From the NCBI RefSeq assembly GCF_000337375.1, contig NZ_AOJG01000011.1, positions 1 to 52,765 on the forward strand: DNA of 52,765 nt, in the 5' to 3' direction. Each line of letters opens with the position of its first letter. The first letter of the stretch is position 1. The DNA comes from Halorubrum lipolyticum DSM 21995. Lineage in GTDB: Archaea > Halobacteriota > Halobacteria > Halobacteriales > Haloferacaceae. Below, one piece after another: positions 16,725 to 25,078 of the stretch. The notes under the pieces were generated by a model. That model was not told the DNA's origin and did not search any database. It was given only the letters and a program-made list of their open reading frames with translations. A program made the position numbers and the translations under genes.

Positions 16725-16826
16725 CGATTTATAAGCGGTCGGCGCTCCGCCGCCGTCGCTCGCCGTCGACCGCGCTCGCGAGCGCTCGCAGTTATAAAGT
16801 CGTCTCCGAGCGGACCCGTGAGTTCT
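16725..16826 (+). promoter_or_regulatory. Intergenic region with two TATA-like boxes
   Basis: Between the antiporter operon and the VCBS-repeat gene are GATTTATAAG at about 16728-16737 and AGTTATAAAG at about 16790-16799, separated by GC-rich sequence with the palindrome GCGCTCGCGAGCGC. A third weak box, TTCTTATT at about 16823, lies 27-30 bases before the ATG at 16853 and is the best promoter for that gene. Confidence 0.4.
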
Positions 16827-16852
16827 TATTCCCCGAGCGGTGACGGACGGCC

Positions 16853-18334
16853 ATGTTCACGGAGCGGTCCGATATCGTCGCGGACGACGACCCGGTTCGG
16901 GGCTACGGCGTCGCGGTGACGCCCGGCCGGGAGGGGCCGCTCGTGTTCGTCGCCGGCTACGGCGAGCCCAACCGGCTGTACGCCCCCGACGGCGACCGCT
17001 TCGTCGACACGGCCTGCGGGATCGTCGCCGACGGGACTCGACACGGGATGGGCGTGTGCGCGGCCGACCTCGACGCCGACGGCTGCGAGGAGGTGTACGT
17101 CCACAACTGCACCAAGGGCGTCGACGGCGGCGGCGACCCCGACCTCCTCTTAAATCGCCTCGAGTCCGAGCGGTACCGATGGACCGATCTGTTCGCGCTC
17201 GACGTGAACGCGGACCGCCTCGCCGTGCGCGCCGGCCGGTCGGTCGCCGCGCTCGACCGCCTCGGGACCGGCCGCTACGGCGTCGCCGTCTCCGGGTACG
17301 CCGCCCCGCTCTCCTTCTACGAGATCGGGGACGACGGCGAGATCACGGACATGGCCGACGCGGTCGGGCTGGAGGTCAATGGCGGGTGTCGGTCGCTGCT
17401 CGCGGTCCCGCACTGCTCCGGCGAGGGCGACCTGTTCGCGGGGGTCGAGCGGGGACCGAACCGGCTGTTCCGGAACGACGGCGGCCACTACGACAGCGCC
17501 GAGAGCGGGACCGCGCTCTCGGACCCGGCCGGCGACACGCGCGGGGCCGCTCTGGTCGACGAAGACGGCCGGTTCGCGTTCGCGGTCGGCAACGAGGGCG
17601 GGCCGAACCGACTCCTCCGCCAGACGGCCGACGGGGAGTTCGTCGACGCCGCGCCGCCCGCGCTCCGCGACACCGGGCGGGTCCGGACCGTCGTCGCCGC
17701 CGACTTCGACAACGACGGCCGCGAAGAGCTGTTCTTCAACGCCTCCGGAGAGCCCAACCGGCTCTTCTCGCGCGCCGACGAGGCGACGAGAGGAGGGGCG
17801 GGCGGGCCCGACGGGAGCGACGCCGACGCGCGCTGGCGTCGCGTCGACCCCGGGCCGGCCGCCGAGCCGGACGGCTTCGGCACCGGCGCGGTCGCGGCCG
17901 ACATCGACGGGGACGGCGTCCTCGAGCTGATCGTGGTCCACGGCGAGGTCGCGGCCCAACCGATCGCGGTGTACAAGGACCCGACCGCGGCGGCCGCCGG
18001 ATGGCTCCGCGTCCGCCCGACCACGCGTCACGGAGCGCCCGCTCGGGGCGCCGTCGTCCGGCTCGAAACGACCGACGGCGTCCAGCGCCGCACCGTCGAC
18101 GCCGGCGGCGGCTGCCTCTGTCAGACGGAGCCGGTGGCGCACTTCGGGCTCGGGGGTGCGACCCCGGTCCGGGTCGACGTTCGGTGGCCGGACGGCCGCG
18201 AGCGGGCGCTGACAGACCCGGCCGCGAACGCGGAGTTCGCGGTCGAACACCCCTCGCGGACCGCTGACCCGACCGGGAGGCGGCGAGGACGGGGACGGGC
18301 CGAGCGGAGCGACGGCCGGCCCGCCGGTCGATGA
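16853..18334 (+). CDS. VCBS/FG-GAP repeat protein with C-terminal ASPIC/UnbV domain
   Basis: 493 residues. It contains repeated beta-propeller-type motifs with Asp-rich calcium-binding loops: ADLDADGCEEVYV, ADFDNDGREELFFN and ADIDGDGVLELIVV, plus recurring GEPNRLYAPDG/GPNRLFRNDG segments. Residues about 395-465 (GWLRVRPTTRHGAPARGAVVRLETTDG...EPVAHFGLGGATPVRVDVRWPDGRE) match the ASPIC/UnbV domain. No signal peptide or membrane segment is visible, unusual for such proteins, which are mostly exported. The C terminus is Arg-rich and disordered. Function unknown; carbohydrate or protein binding is a guess from the fold. Confidence 0.85.
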   Translation: MFTERSDIVADDDPVRGYGVAVTPGREGPLVFVAGYGEPNRLYAPDGDRFVDTACGIVADGTRHGMGVCAADLDADGCEEVYVHNCTKGVDGGGDPDLLLNRLESERYRWTDLFALDVNADRLAVRAGRSVAALDRLGTGRYGVAVSGYAAPLSFYEIGDDGEITDMADAVGLEVNGGCRSLLAVPHCSGEGDLFAGVERGPNRLFRNDGGHYDSAESGTALSDPAGDTRGAALVDEDGRFAFAVGNEGGPNRLLRQTADGEFVDAAPPALRDTGRVRTVVAADFDNDGREELFFNASGEPNRLFSRADEATRGGAGGPDGSDADARWRRVDPGPAAEPDGFGTGAVAADIDGDGVLELIVVHGEVAAQPIAVYKDPTAAAAGWLRVRPTTRHGAPARGAVVRLETTDGVQRRTVDAGGGCLCQTEPVAHFGLGGATPVRVDVRWPDGRERALTDPAANAEFAVEHPSRTADPTGRRRGRGRAERSDGRPAGR

Positions 18335-18401
18335 GTCCGAGCCGCACGGCCAGAACTGCCGCCCTTCGCGGGTTCAAGTGTCCGGAGGCGTACGGACGGG
18401 T

Positions 18402-18602
18402 ATGGTAGATCCGACTTCCGACCTCGAGGAGGACGTCGACGAGGAGTCCGCGCCGCGCTGTGCGACCTGTGGGGAGCCCGCGCTGGGCGTCGGTCGCCGA
18501 ACCGTGACGTGGGTCGACGGCGGCGACGCGGTGCACCGACACTTCTGCTCGCAGCGCTGTCGAGACGAGTGGCCGGACGAGCGGCCCTCGGCCGGGAGCT
18601 GA
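18402..18602 (+). CDS. Zinc-finger microprotein
   Basis: 66-residue protein. After an acidic N terminus it has CATCGEPALGVG (C-x2-C), then HRHFCSQRCRDEW (C-x3-C with flanking His), a four-Cys zinc-binding pattern like TRASH/MYM-type or zinc-ribbon microproteins common in haloarchaea. The ATG at 18402 has a TTCAAGTG box about 25-30 bases upstream; a GTG eight codons earlier is less likely. It stands alone before the SBDS gene. Role unknown; small zinc fingers of this kind often modulate regulation or protein contacts. Confidence 0.8.
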   Translation: MVDPTSDLEEDVDEESAPRCATCGEPALGVGRRTVTWVDGGDAVHRHFCSQRCRDEWPDERPSAGS

Positions 18603-18690
18603 CCGGCGGACGAGAGCCGACCGAACGGGACAGTCGCGCCCGCGGCGCGTCGCGGGAGGCTTTTTCACCACGGGGGTGGTATCGGAAGGT

Positions 18691-19416
18691 ATGATATCGC
18701 TCGACGAGGCCGTGACGGCCCGACTGGAGTCGCACGGCGAACGGTTCGAGGTGCTGATCGACCCCGACGCGGCGCTGGCGATGAAACGGGGGGAGTTCGA
18801 GGGCGATCTGGAGGACGTGATCGCCGCCGAGGACGTGTTCGAGAACGCGTCTCGGGGCGATCGCCCGGCGGAGGAGGACTTGGAGACGGTGTTCGGAACG
18901 ACCGACCCGCTCGAGATCATCCCCGAGATCGTCGAGCGCGGGGAGATCCAGATCACCGCCGAGCAGCGCGAGGAGATGATGGAACGCAAGCACAACCAGC
19001 TCGTCACCACCATCACGCGCAACGCGGTGAACCCGCAGATGGACGACTCGCCGCATCCGCCGGAGCGCATCGAGCGCGCCCTCGAGGAGGCGGGGTTCCA
19101 GGTCGACCCGATGGAGCCGGTCGAGAACCAGGTCGACGACGCGCTCGAGGCGCTCCGCCCCGTCATCCCGATCCGCTTCGAGGAGGTGACGATGGCGGTC
19201 CAGCTCCCGGCCGACTACGCGGGCTCCGGACAGGCGCAGATCCGCGAGTTCGGCGACCTCGAACGCGAGGAGTGGCAGAACGACGGCTCGTGGGTCGGCG
19301 TGCTCACCTTCCCCGCCGGGCTCCAGAACGACCTGTACGACCTCGTCAACGAGGTCACCTCCGGCGAGGGGGACGCCCGCGTGATCAAGGACAAAGACGA
19401 GCTGCGGACGCGCTGA
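18691..19416 (+). CDS. Ribosome assembly factor SBDS
   Basis: Archaeal homolog of the Shwachman-Bodian-Diamond protein (Sdo1), involved in late maturation of the large ribosomal subunit. At 241 residues it has the full three-domain length. The N-terminal domain shows RFEVLIDPDAALAMKRGEFEGDLEDVIAAEDVFENASRGDRPAEEDLETVFGT. The middle helical domain contains QITAEQREEMMERKHNQLVTTITRNAVNPQ. The C-terminal ferredoxin-like domain ends in DLVNEVTSGEGDARVIKDKDEL. The ATG at 18691 is chosen over the one five codons upstream because the family begins MISLDEAV and a CTTTTTCACC box lies about 30 bases before it. Confidence 0.96.
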   Translation: MISLDEAVTARLESHGERFEVLIDPDAALAMKRGEFEGDLEDVIAAEDVFENASRGDRPAEEDLETVFGTTDPLEIIPEIVERGEIQITAEQREEMMERKHNQLVTTITRNAVNPQMDDSPHPPERIERALEEAGFQVDPMEPVENQVDDALEALRPVIPIRFEEVTMAVQLPADYAGSGQAQIREFGDLEREEWQNDGSWVGVLTFPAGLQNDLYDLVNEVTSGEGDARVIKDKDELRTR

Positions 19417-19427
19417 GCGGGCGGTCG

Positions 19428-19445
19428 TTTTTGCCCCTTTTAAAA
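19428..19445 (+). terminator. T-rich stretch after SBDS
   Basis: Shortly after the SBDS stop the sequence reads CGTTTTTGCCCCTTTTAAAA. Runs of T on the coding strand are the usual archaeal transcription stop signal. The TTTTAAAA part may instead act as a TATA element for the gene at 19504, though it is about 60 bases upstream of it. Confidence 0.4.
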
Positions 19446-19503
19446 TGGACCCGCATAGCACCGCATCCGGGAGGTTGATGCCGGCTCCCGTTCCCCTACT
19501 CCC

Positions 19504-19998
19504 ATGCACGAGCGCGCGGCGGAGTTCCAGGAGCGAGTACGGGATCGACACGGCGTCGACCTCGACGTGCTGGAGTTCGAGGCCGGAACGGAGACGGCGG
19601 CCGCGGCCGCAGACGCCGTCGGCTGTGACACCGCGGCGATCGCCTCCACCATCGTGGTGTCGCTCGCGGAGCCCGAGCGGGAGGCGGGGCCGGAGAACCT
19701 CGCCGCGGCGGTCACGAGCGGCGCGAACCGGCTCGACCTGGACGCGGTCGCGGAGCAGTTCGGCGCCGCCTCGGCGGCGATGGCGGACCCGGAGCGGATC
19801 CGCGAGGTCGTCGGCTGGAGCATCGGCGGCGTCCCCCCGATCGGTCACGACGCCGCGCTCCCGACCGTCTTCGACCCGACGCTCGCGAGGTACGACACCG
19901 TCTACGGCGCGGCGGGAACGCCGAGCGCGGTGTTCGCGACCGAGCCGGAGGCGCTCGTCGACCTCGCCGGCGCGACGGTCGTCGATCTCACCGAGTAA
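19504..19998 (+). CDS. YbaK/EbsC-type aminoacyl-tRNA deacylase
   Basis: 164 residues forming a single YbaK domain. HERAAEFQERVRDRHGVDLDVLEFEAGTETAAAAADAVGCDTAAIASTIVV corresponds to the N-terminal substrate region. WSIGGVPPIGHDAALPTVFDPTLARYDTVYGAAGTPSAVFATEP is the characteristic IGGV-x-P-x-GH core and dimer region. Members hydrolyse mischarged tRNAs such as Cys- or Ala-tRNA(Pro); the exact specificity cannot be read from sequence. The ATG at 19504 gives the normal family length. Confidence 0.9.
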   Translation: MHERAAEFQERVRDRHGVDLDVLEFEAGTETAAAAADAVGCDTAAIASTIVVSLAEPEREAGPENLAAAVTSGANRLDLDAVAEQFGAASAAMADPERIREVVGWSIGGVPPIGHDAALPTVFDPTLARYDTVYGAAGTPSAVFATEPEALVDLAGATVVDLTE

Positions 19999-20061
19999 CG
20001 GGAGCGTCTGCGCCCGAACGGCCGCGCCGAGTTGTTAACCGGCGGCGCTCTCGGCGCCCGA

Positions 20062-20091
20062 GTTATTAATTTAGAGTTGTGAAATAACAAC
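20062..20091 (+). promoter_or_regulatory. Promoter/operator of the zinc transport operon
   Basis: An AT-rich stretch in GC-rich surroundings. TTATTAATTTA at 20063-20073 is a good TATA element. It is followed by the imperfect palindrome GTTGT-N6-ACAAC at 20076-20091, and GTTATT (20062-20067) pairs with AATAAC (20083-20088). The palindrome lies between TATA box and gene start, where a repressor would block transcription. A metal-responsive regulator is the natural candidate but none is encoded nearby. Confidence 0.5.
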
Positions 20092-20122
20092 CTTTTTCTG
20101 TTAATCCATGGTATCGATCGGT

Positions 20123-21157
20123 ATGACACACTCACGACGGTCGGTGCTGCGGCGCGGCGCCGGGTTCGCGGTGGCGGGGGCGGCGGCGTCGCTGGCCGGG
20201 TGTTCCGACGCCGCGAGCGGCGGATCCGGGGAGTTCGACTCCGGCTACGCCGCCTTCTTCACGCTCCACGACTGGGCGAATCAGGTCGCCGGCGACCACG
20301 CGACGTTCGAGGACCCGGTCGACGTGGGACGGCTCGGCCACGGGTGGACCCCGGACGGGAACCTCGCCGCGGACGTCGCGTCGACGGACGCGTTCGTCTA
20401 CCTCGACAACTCGGAGTTCTCGTGGGCGCAGGACCTCGCCGCGACGCTCGAAGAGGACTACGACACGGTCGCCGTGATCGACGGGCTCGCCGGGGTGGAA
20501 GACGACCTCCTCGACTGGGATCACTCGCACGAGGAGGAGGGGGAAAATCGCGAGGAAGACGGCCACGACGAGGAAGACGGCCACGACGAGGAAGAGGAAG
20601 AGAACCACGACGAGAGCGGCCAGTACGACCCGCATGTCTGGGTCGATCCGGTTCTCGCCGCCGATGTCGTCGACACGATCGCCGCGGGGCTCGGAGAGGC
20701 GGATCCCGACAACGCCGACGCGTACGCCGATAACGCCGACGCGTACGCCGAGGAGCTCGACGCGGTTGACGCCGCCTTCCAGTCGATCGCCGAGAACGCG
20801 GCGCGCGACGTGGCGGTCATGGCTGGCCACAACTCATTCCAGTACCTGGAGGCGCGCTACGGGTTCCGGCTCCACTCGCCGGTCGGCGTCTCGCCGCAGA
20901 ACGAGCCGACGCAGAGCGAGATCGCCGACACGATCGAGCTCGTGAACACGGAGGGGATCGACGCGGTGTTGTACGACCGCTTCGAGTCGTCCACCCTCGC
21001 CGAGTCGATCGTCGAGAACAGCGACGCGACGGAGGCGATCCCCGTCACGCCAGCCGGGGGGACCACCCGCGAGTGGAACGACGCCGGGTACGGCTACCTC
21101 GAACAGATGACCGAGGTCAACGTCCCCGCCTTCGAGCGGGCGTTCGACGCGCAGTGA
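20123..21157 (+). CDS. Zinc/manganese ABC transporter substrate-binding lipoprotein (ZnuA-like)
   Basis: Surface-anchored metal-binding protein of about 344 residues. The N terminus has a twin-arginine motif (SRRSVLRRG), a hydrophobic stretch and the lipobox LAGC, so it is probably exported by Tat and lipid-anchored. The fold is cluster A-I: DWANQVAGDHA, a His/Glu-rich loop at about residues 133-168 (HSHEEEG...EENHDES) that may collect metal, then DPHVWVDPVLAADVVDTIAAGL and VMAGHNSFQYLEARYGFRL with metal-ligand His residues. An ATG five codons upstream (20108) is possible. First gene of a three-gene importer operon. Confidence 0.93.
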   Translation: MTHSRRSVLRRGAGFAVAGAAASLAGCSDAASGGSGEFDSGYAAFFTLHDWANQVAGDHATFEDPVDVGRLGHGWTPDGNLAADVASTDAFVYLDNSEFSWAQDLAATLEEDYDTVAVIDGLAGVEDDLLDWDHSHEEEGENREEDGHDEEDGHDEEEEENHDESGQYDPHVWVDPVLAADVVDTIAAGLGEADPDNADAYADNADAYAEELDAVDAAFQSIAENAARDVAVMAGHNSFQYLEARYGFRLHSPVGVSPQNEPTQSEIADTIELVNTEGIDAVLYDRFESSTLAESIVENSDATEAIPVTPAGGTTREWNDAGYGYLEQMTEVNVPAFERAFDAQ

Positions 21158-21257
21158 TCGGAGCGGGCGACGAGCCGCCGGTCGACCTGCCGGCGCGGCG
21201 GCTCGACGACGGACTAAAAGAGCTAAACGTGCGGGCGACCCACGTCGGACACACGCA

Positions 21258-21998
21258 GTGACTCCGATTGTCGACCTCGACGGCGTGACGTTCGCCTACG
21301 GCGACACCGTCGCCGTGAGCGACGTCTCTCTGACGGTCGACGAGGGCGATTTCCTCGGGCTCGTCGGCCCGAACGGCTCCGGGAAGACCACCCTCCTCCA
21401 TCTCATGCTCGGGCTTCACGAGCCCGACGAGGGGTCCATCGAGCTGTTCGGCCGGCCGGTCGACGAGTTCGACGACGGCGGCCGGATCGGCTACGTCTCC
21501 CAGAAGGCGACGAGCCGAGGCGGCGCGATGCCGGTCACCGTCCGCGAGTGCGTCACCATGGGTCGGTTCGCGCACGCCGGCCGCGGGCGGCTTTCGACGG
21601 CCGACCGCGCCGCCGTCGCGGACGCGATCGAGACGGTCGGCGTCGGCGACCTCGCCGACCGGCTCGTCTCGGAGCTGTCGGGCGGCCAGAAACAGCGGGC
21701 GTACATCGCGCGCGCCCTCGCGAGCGACGCCGACTTACTCGCTCTCGACGAGCCGACCGTCGGCGTCGACGCCGAGTCGCGCGACGCCTTCTACGCCCTC
21801 CTCGACGACCTGAACGGCGAGGGGATCACCATCATCCTCATCGAACACGACATCGGCGTCGTCACCGACCGCGCGAACCGCATCGCCTGTATCAACACCG
21901 AGCTGTACCACCACGGGGACACCGAGTCGTTCGTCGAGAGCGACGCCCTCGCGGAGGCGTACGGCACCACCGGACAGGTCGTCCACCACCACCACTGA
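21258..21998 (+). CDS. Metal ABC transporter ATP-binding protein (ZnuC-like)
   Basis: 246-residue ATPase. Walker A GPNGSGKTT near residue 37, Q-loop in IGYVSQKA, ABC signature LSGGQKQR, Walker B LLALDEP and H-loop IEHD are all present. The C terminus ends in a His run (VVHHHH), which may bind metal. The only reasonable start is GTG at 21258, since stop codons lie just upstream in frame. It is about 100 bases after the binding protein and overlaps the permease by ATGA. It energises zinc or manganese uptake. Confidence 0.93.
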   Translation: MTPIVDLDGVTFAYGDTVAVSDVSLTVDEGDFLGLVGPNGSGKTTLLHLMLGLHEPDEGSIELFGRPVDEFDDGGRIGYVSQKATSRGGAMPVTVRECVTMGRFAHAGRGRLSTADRAAVADAIETVGVGDLADRLVSELSGGQKQRAYIARALASDADLLALDEPTVGVDAESRDAFYALLDDLNGEGITIILIEHDIGVVTDRANRIACINTELYHHGDTESFVESDALAEAYGTTGQVVHHHH

Positions 21999-23056
21999 TG
22001 AGCGAAAAAGGACCTTCGGACGACCAGGACGCGTCTCGGCCCGACCGCGGGCTCCGCCGGACCGCGGAGCTCGTCGGGATCGGGGTCACGGGCGTCGTCG
22101 CGGTCGCCATGCTCGGGTTCGTCCTGCTCTACTGGGCGCAGGACCTCCCGGTGGCGAGCGACCTGTACGCCGCGTTCCGCTCGCTCGGGCGCGGGATGGA
22201 CGCCGCGTTCGGCACGAACGTGTTCCGACACCCGATCATGTGGCAGTCGATGGCGGTCGGCGTGCTCGTCGGGGTCGTCGCGCCGCTCGTCGGGTCGTTC
22301 CTCGTCCACCGCGAGATGGCGCTGATCGGCGAGACGCTCGCGCACACCGCCTTCGCCGGGGTCGCGATCGGTATCCTCGTCACCTCGTCGACCGGATGGA
22401 ACGGCTCGCTGCTGCTCGTCGCGCTCGTCGTGGGGATCCTCGGCGCGCTCGTGGTCCAGTGGCTCACGGAGCGCACCGACGCCTACGGCGACGTGCCCAT
22501 CGCGATCATGCTCAGCGGGAGCTTCGCGGTCGGCACCCTGATCATCAGCTACGGCGACGGCCTCACCGGAGTCAACATCAGGGGGTACCTGTTCGGGAAC
22601 CTCGCGGTCGTCACGCCGGAGGGGGCGCGCGTGATGGGCGCGCTCTCGCTGATCGTCGTCGCTGGCGTGGCGCTGACGTACAAACAGCTCCTCTTCATCA
22701 CCTTCGACGAACAGGCCGCGCGGGTCGCCCAGCTGAACGTCACCGGATACAACACCCTGCTCGTGGTGTTGACGGCGGTCGTCGTCGTCGGCGCGATGCA
22801 GGTGCTCGGCGTCATCCTCGTCGCGGCGATGCTCGTCGTCCCGGTCGCGGCCGCCTCCCAGATCGCCCGGAGCTTCCGCGAGACGATGTACCTCGCCGTG
22901 ATCTTCGGACAGCTCTCCGTGATCGGCGGCTTCGCCGTCTCGATCGGTCTCGGACTCCCCTCCGGTGGATCGATCGTCGTCACGGCCATCGCGGTGTACC
23001 TCGCGACCATCGTCGGCTCGGGCTTCTCGGTGAAGGCCATCTCGGCGCACGGATGA
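21998..23056 (+). CDS. Metal ABC transporter permease (ZnuB-like)
   Basis: 352-residue membrane protein of the ABC-3 family with about eight or nine predicted helices. It has VGVVAPLVGSFLVHREMALIGETLAHTAFAGVAIG near the N terminus, YGDVPIAIMLSGSFAVGTLI in the middle and VLGVILVAAMLVVPVAAASQIARSF, the cytoplasmic loop that contacts the ATPase. A hydrophilic N terminus of about 25 residues precedes the first helix. Start overlaps the ATPase stop. It completes the operon. Confidence 0.92.
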   Translation: MSEKGPSDDQDASRPDRGLRRTAELVGIGVTGVVAVAMLGFVLLYWAQDLPVASDLYAAFRSLGRGMDAAFGTNVFRHPIMWQSMAVGVLVGVVAPLVGSFLVHREMALIGETLAHTAFAGVAIGILVTSSTGWNGSLLLVALVVGILGALVVQWLTERTDAYGDVPIAIMLSGSFAVGTLIISYGDGLTGVNIRGYLFGNLAVVTPEGARVMGALSLIVVAGVALTYKQLLFITFDEQAARVAQLNVTGYNTLLVVLTAVVVVGAMQVLGVILVAAMLVVPVAAASQIARSFRETMYLAVIFGQLSVIGGFAVSIGLGLPSGGSIVVTAIAVYLATIVGSGFSVKAISAHG

Positions 23057-23163
23057 GTCGGTCGCAGGGGACCCACGAGAACGCCACGGGGCGCAGCTAG
23101 CGCCCGTGCACGCGAGGCGCGCGCTTTCCACAGACCCTTATGTGCCGGTCCCGTCCGACGGGT

Positions 23164-23448
23164 ATGGGAGACACTGAGACCTACACGGTCACTGACCCCG
23201 ACGGCAACGAGGAGTCGTTCGAACTGCCCGCCGGCCTCGTCGACGTGCTCAGCCAGCAGGGCGAGGAGCCGACCCGCGTCGTCAGCGACGTGGTGGTGCA
23301 GGCGATGGCCCAGCAGGCGCACGTCATCGCCCACCACAGCGAGGGCGAGGTCCCGGACGACATCGCGGAGATGAACGACACCGCCGCGGAACTGTTCGAG
23401 GAACGCTTCGGCCAGTCGCTCGAAGACGCGCTCGGCCACTCGCACTGA
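23164..23448 (+). CDS. Small conserved haloarchaeal protein
   Basis: 94 residues, acidic, without membrane segment. It begins MGDTETYTVTDPDGNEESFELPAGLVDVLSQQGEEPTRVVSDVVVQAMAQQAHVIAHHSEGEVPDDIAEMNDTAAELFEERFG. Such short proteins are widespread in haloarchaea, but I cannot name the family with certainty. The ATG at 23164 is preferred over an upstream in-frame one that adds a Cys/Arg-rich tail; a CCTTATG stretch about 25 bases upstream looks like a promoter. A T-rich stretch (CGCTTTTTAATATC) follows at about 23464. Confidence 0.75.
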   Translation: MGDTETYTVTDPDGNEESFELPAGLVDVLSQQGEEPTRVVSDVVVQAMAQQAHVIAHHSEGEVPDDIAEMNDTAAELFEERFGQSLEDALGHSH

Positions 23449-23482
23449 TCGGTTCGCTCGGTCGCTTTTTAATATCGCAACC

Positions 23483-23512
23483 GCTCCGGCCGGCCGCTTA
23501 AGCCGCCGGAGC
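23483..23512. repeat. Inverted repeat over the DCC-gene promoter
   Basis: GCTCCGGC (23483-23490) is perfectly complementary to GCCGGAGC (23505-23512). The loop contains the palindrome GCTTAAGC (23496-23503). CTTAAG lies about 25 bases before the ATG at 23526, where the TATA box of a leaderless gene should be. The structure could be an operator or coincidental in GC-rich DNA. Confidence 0.5.
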
Positions 23513-23525
23513 GCGTACCGCACGC

Positions 23526-23960
23526 ATGGACTCCGACCCGGACGCGCCGGTGCTGATCTTCGACGGCGACTGCCCGTACTGCTCGGTGGCGGCCGTCGCG
23601 CTCCGGCGGCTGGAGGGCGTCGTCGCGGTCCCGTGGGAGGCCGACCCCGTCGGCCCGTTCCTCGACGCGCAGTTCGGCTCGCGCCCGTTCGCGATGGTGC
23701 TCGTCGACCCCGGCGAGCGACGGGTGTACGCCGGCCGCTCGGCGGCCGAGGAGCTCGCCGATCGCGCCGGCACGCCGGGGATCGTCGGCGGGCTCGTCCG
23801 CGACAACTACGACCGGATTGCCGGCGTGGTCGGGACCCTCTCGGGACGCGGTCGCGACCCCGCCGACGTTCACGAGACCTACCAGCTGACCGACGCCGCG
23901 AGCGACCTCGTCGACGACCTCCGTCCCGCGGCGAGCGAGCCGCCGGAGGCACTGCCGTGA
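23526..23960 (+). CDS. DCC-family thiol-disulfide oxidoreductase (DUF393)
   Basis: 144 residues. The motif FDGDCPYCSVAAVALRRLEG carries the C-x2-C pair and the DxDC context that define the DCC family, a thioredoxin-like fold. The rest (MVLVDPGERRVYAGRSAAEELADRAG) follows the family pattern of a cofactor-less redox protein. Its partner and substrate are unknown. The stop overlaps the GTG of the next gene, so the two are probably translated together. Confidence 0.87.
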   Translation: MDSDPDAPVLIFDGDCPYCSVAAVALRRLEGVVAVPWEADPVGPFLDAQFGSRPFAMVLVDPGERRVYAGRSAAEELADRAGTPGIVGGLVRDNYDRIAGVVGTLSGRGRDPADVHETYQLTDAASDLVDDLRPAASEPPEALP

Positions 23961-24505
23961 GCGGGGACGCGACCGGAAGCGACGCGGTCGAGGGCGGCCC
24001 CGAGAGCGACGCGGGCGGCACCTACACCCTCCTCGTCGAACTCGCAGCGCCGGCGGCGATCGACGTCGGCGCGCTCGGCGAACACCGATTTAACTCCGGG
24101 GAGTACGCGTACACGGGCAGCGCGCTCGGCGCCGGGGGGTTCGCCCGCGTCGACCGCCACCGCCGGACCGCCCGCGGCGACCACGACGTGCGCCACTGGC
24201 ACGTCGACCACCTGCTCGGTCATCCGGACGCCCGGATCGCCGGCGTCGTTCGGAGCGTCGGCGCCGACGTGGAGTGTTCGGTCGCCGACCGACTTCCCGC
24301 GGGGCCGGTCGACGGCTTCGGCGCGTCCGACTGCGACTGCGAGAGCCACCTCGCCGCGGGCGGCGACGGCCCCGCCGACCTCGCCGCGCTGGTCTGCGAG
24401 GCGCACGAGGCCGCGGTCGCGGGGATCGACGGTCGCGTCGACGTGATCGGTAGATCGGCGGAGGGAGTCGAGGATCCGGCCGACGACGCGAGCGCGACTC
24501 GGTGA
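23957..24505 (+). CDS. DUF123 protein (GIY-YIG-like endonuclease family)
   Basis: 182 residues. After an acidic N terminus of about 20 residues comes GTYTLLVELAAPAAIDVGALGEHRFNSGEYAYTGSALGAGGFARVDRHRR, matching the DUF123 pattern (YxLLVxL ... GxYxYxGSALG), then HVRHWHVDHLL-type and C-terminal ASDCDCESHLA segments. DUF123 proteins are related to GIY-YIG nucleases and are sometimes fused to endonuclease III, suggesting DNA repair. The start is GTG at 23957, overlapping the DCC gene; no nearer ATG keeps the domain whole. Confidence 0.85.
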   Translation: MSGDATGSDAVEGGPESDAGGTYTLLVELAAPAAIDVGALGEHRFNSGEYAYTGSALGAGGFARVDRHRRTARGDHDVRHWHVDHLLGHPDARIAGVVRSVGADVECSVADRLPAGPVDGFGASDCDCESHLAAGGDGPADLAALVCEAHEAAVAGIDGRVDVIGRSAEGVEDPADDASATR

Positions 24506-24529
24506 GTCGTCGGGAGAGTCGGTTGGTAC

Positions 24530-25012
24530 CTAGAGCTCGTAGCGCTCGACGACCTCGCGCAGCTGTTCGCGCCGACCCTCGATGGCGTCGTCGCGCAGCG
24601 CCTCCTCCTCCTCGGTCGGCGTCGTCAGCGCCGGGACGCTGGCCGGATTGCCCTCGTCGTCGAGCGCCACGAACGTGAAGTAGGAAGTCGTCGTCCGGCG
24701 GCGCTCGTCGGTCCGAGGGTTCTCCGCGCTGACGTGGACCTTCACGTCGAGGCTCGTCCGCCCCACGTTGAACACGTATCCCTCGATTACGGCGACCTCG
24801 CCCATCTCGATGGGCGAGATGAAGTCGACGTGGTCCATGGAGGCGGTGACGACCTGTCGGTTCGAGAAGCGCATCCCGGCGATGGCGCCGCAGATGTCCA
24901 TCCAGTGGAGGACCGCGCCCCCGAGCGCCCGCCCGAGGTTGTTCGTGTCGTTCGGCAACAGCAATTCGGTCATCTCGGTGTACGACTCCGCGACCGTCGC
25001 CGTCTCGTCCAT
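24530..25012 (-). CDS. Acyl-CoA thioesterase, hotdog fold (YciA/BFIT-type)
   Basis: 160 residues. TEMTELLLPNDTNNLGRALGGAVLHWMDICGAIAGMRFSNRQVVTASMDHVDFISPIEMGEVAVIEGYVFNVGRTSLDVKVHVSAENP is the hotdog-fold acyl-CoA hydrolase pattern, with the Asn/Asp catalytic region (NxLGxxxGGxxxxWMD). It hydrolyses acyl-CoA to free acid and CoA; chain specificity is unknown. A charged C-terminal helix follows. It is convergent with the DUF123 gene. Confidence 0.92.
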   Translation of the reverse strand: MDETATVAESYTEMTELLLPNDTNNLGRALGGAVLHWMDICGAIAGMRFSNRQVVTASMDHVDFISPIEMGEVAVIEGYVFNVGRTSLDVKVHVSAENPRTDERRRTTTSYFTFVALDDEGNPASVPALTTPTEEEEALRDDAIEGRREQLREVVERYEL

Positions 25013-25078
25013 GTCGTCGGTGAGGCGGCGGGCGACTTGAACCCGGTGACCGGCGGCGGGAAGCGGACGGTGCGGGAT

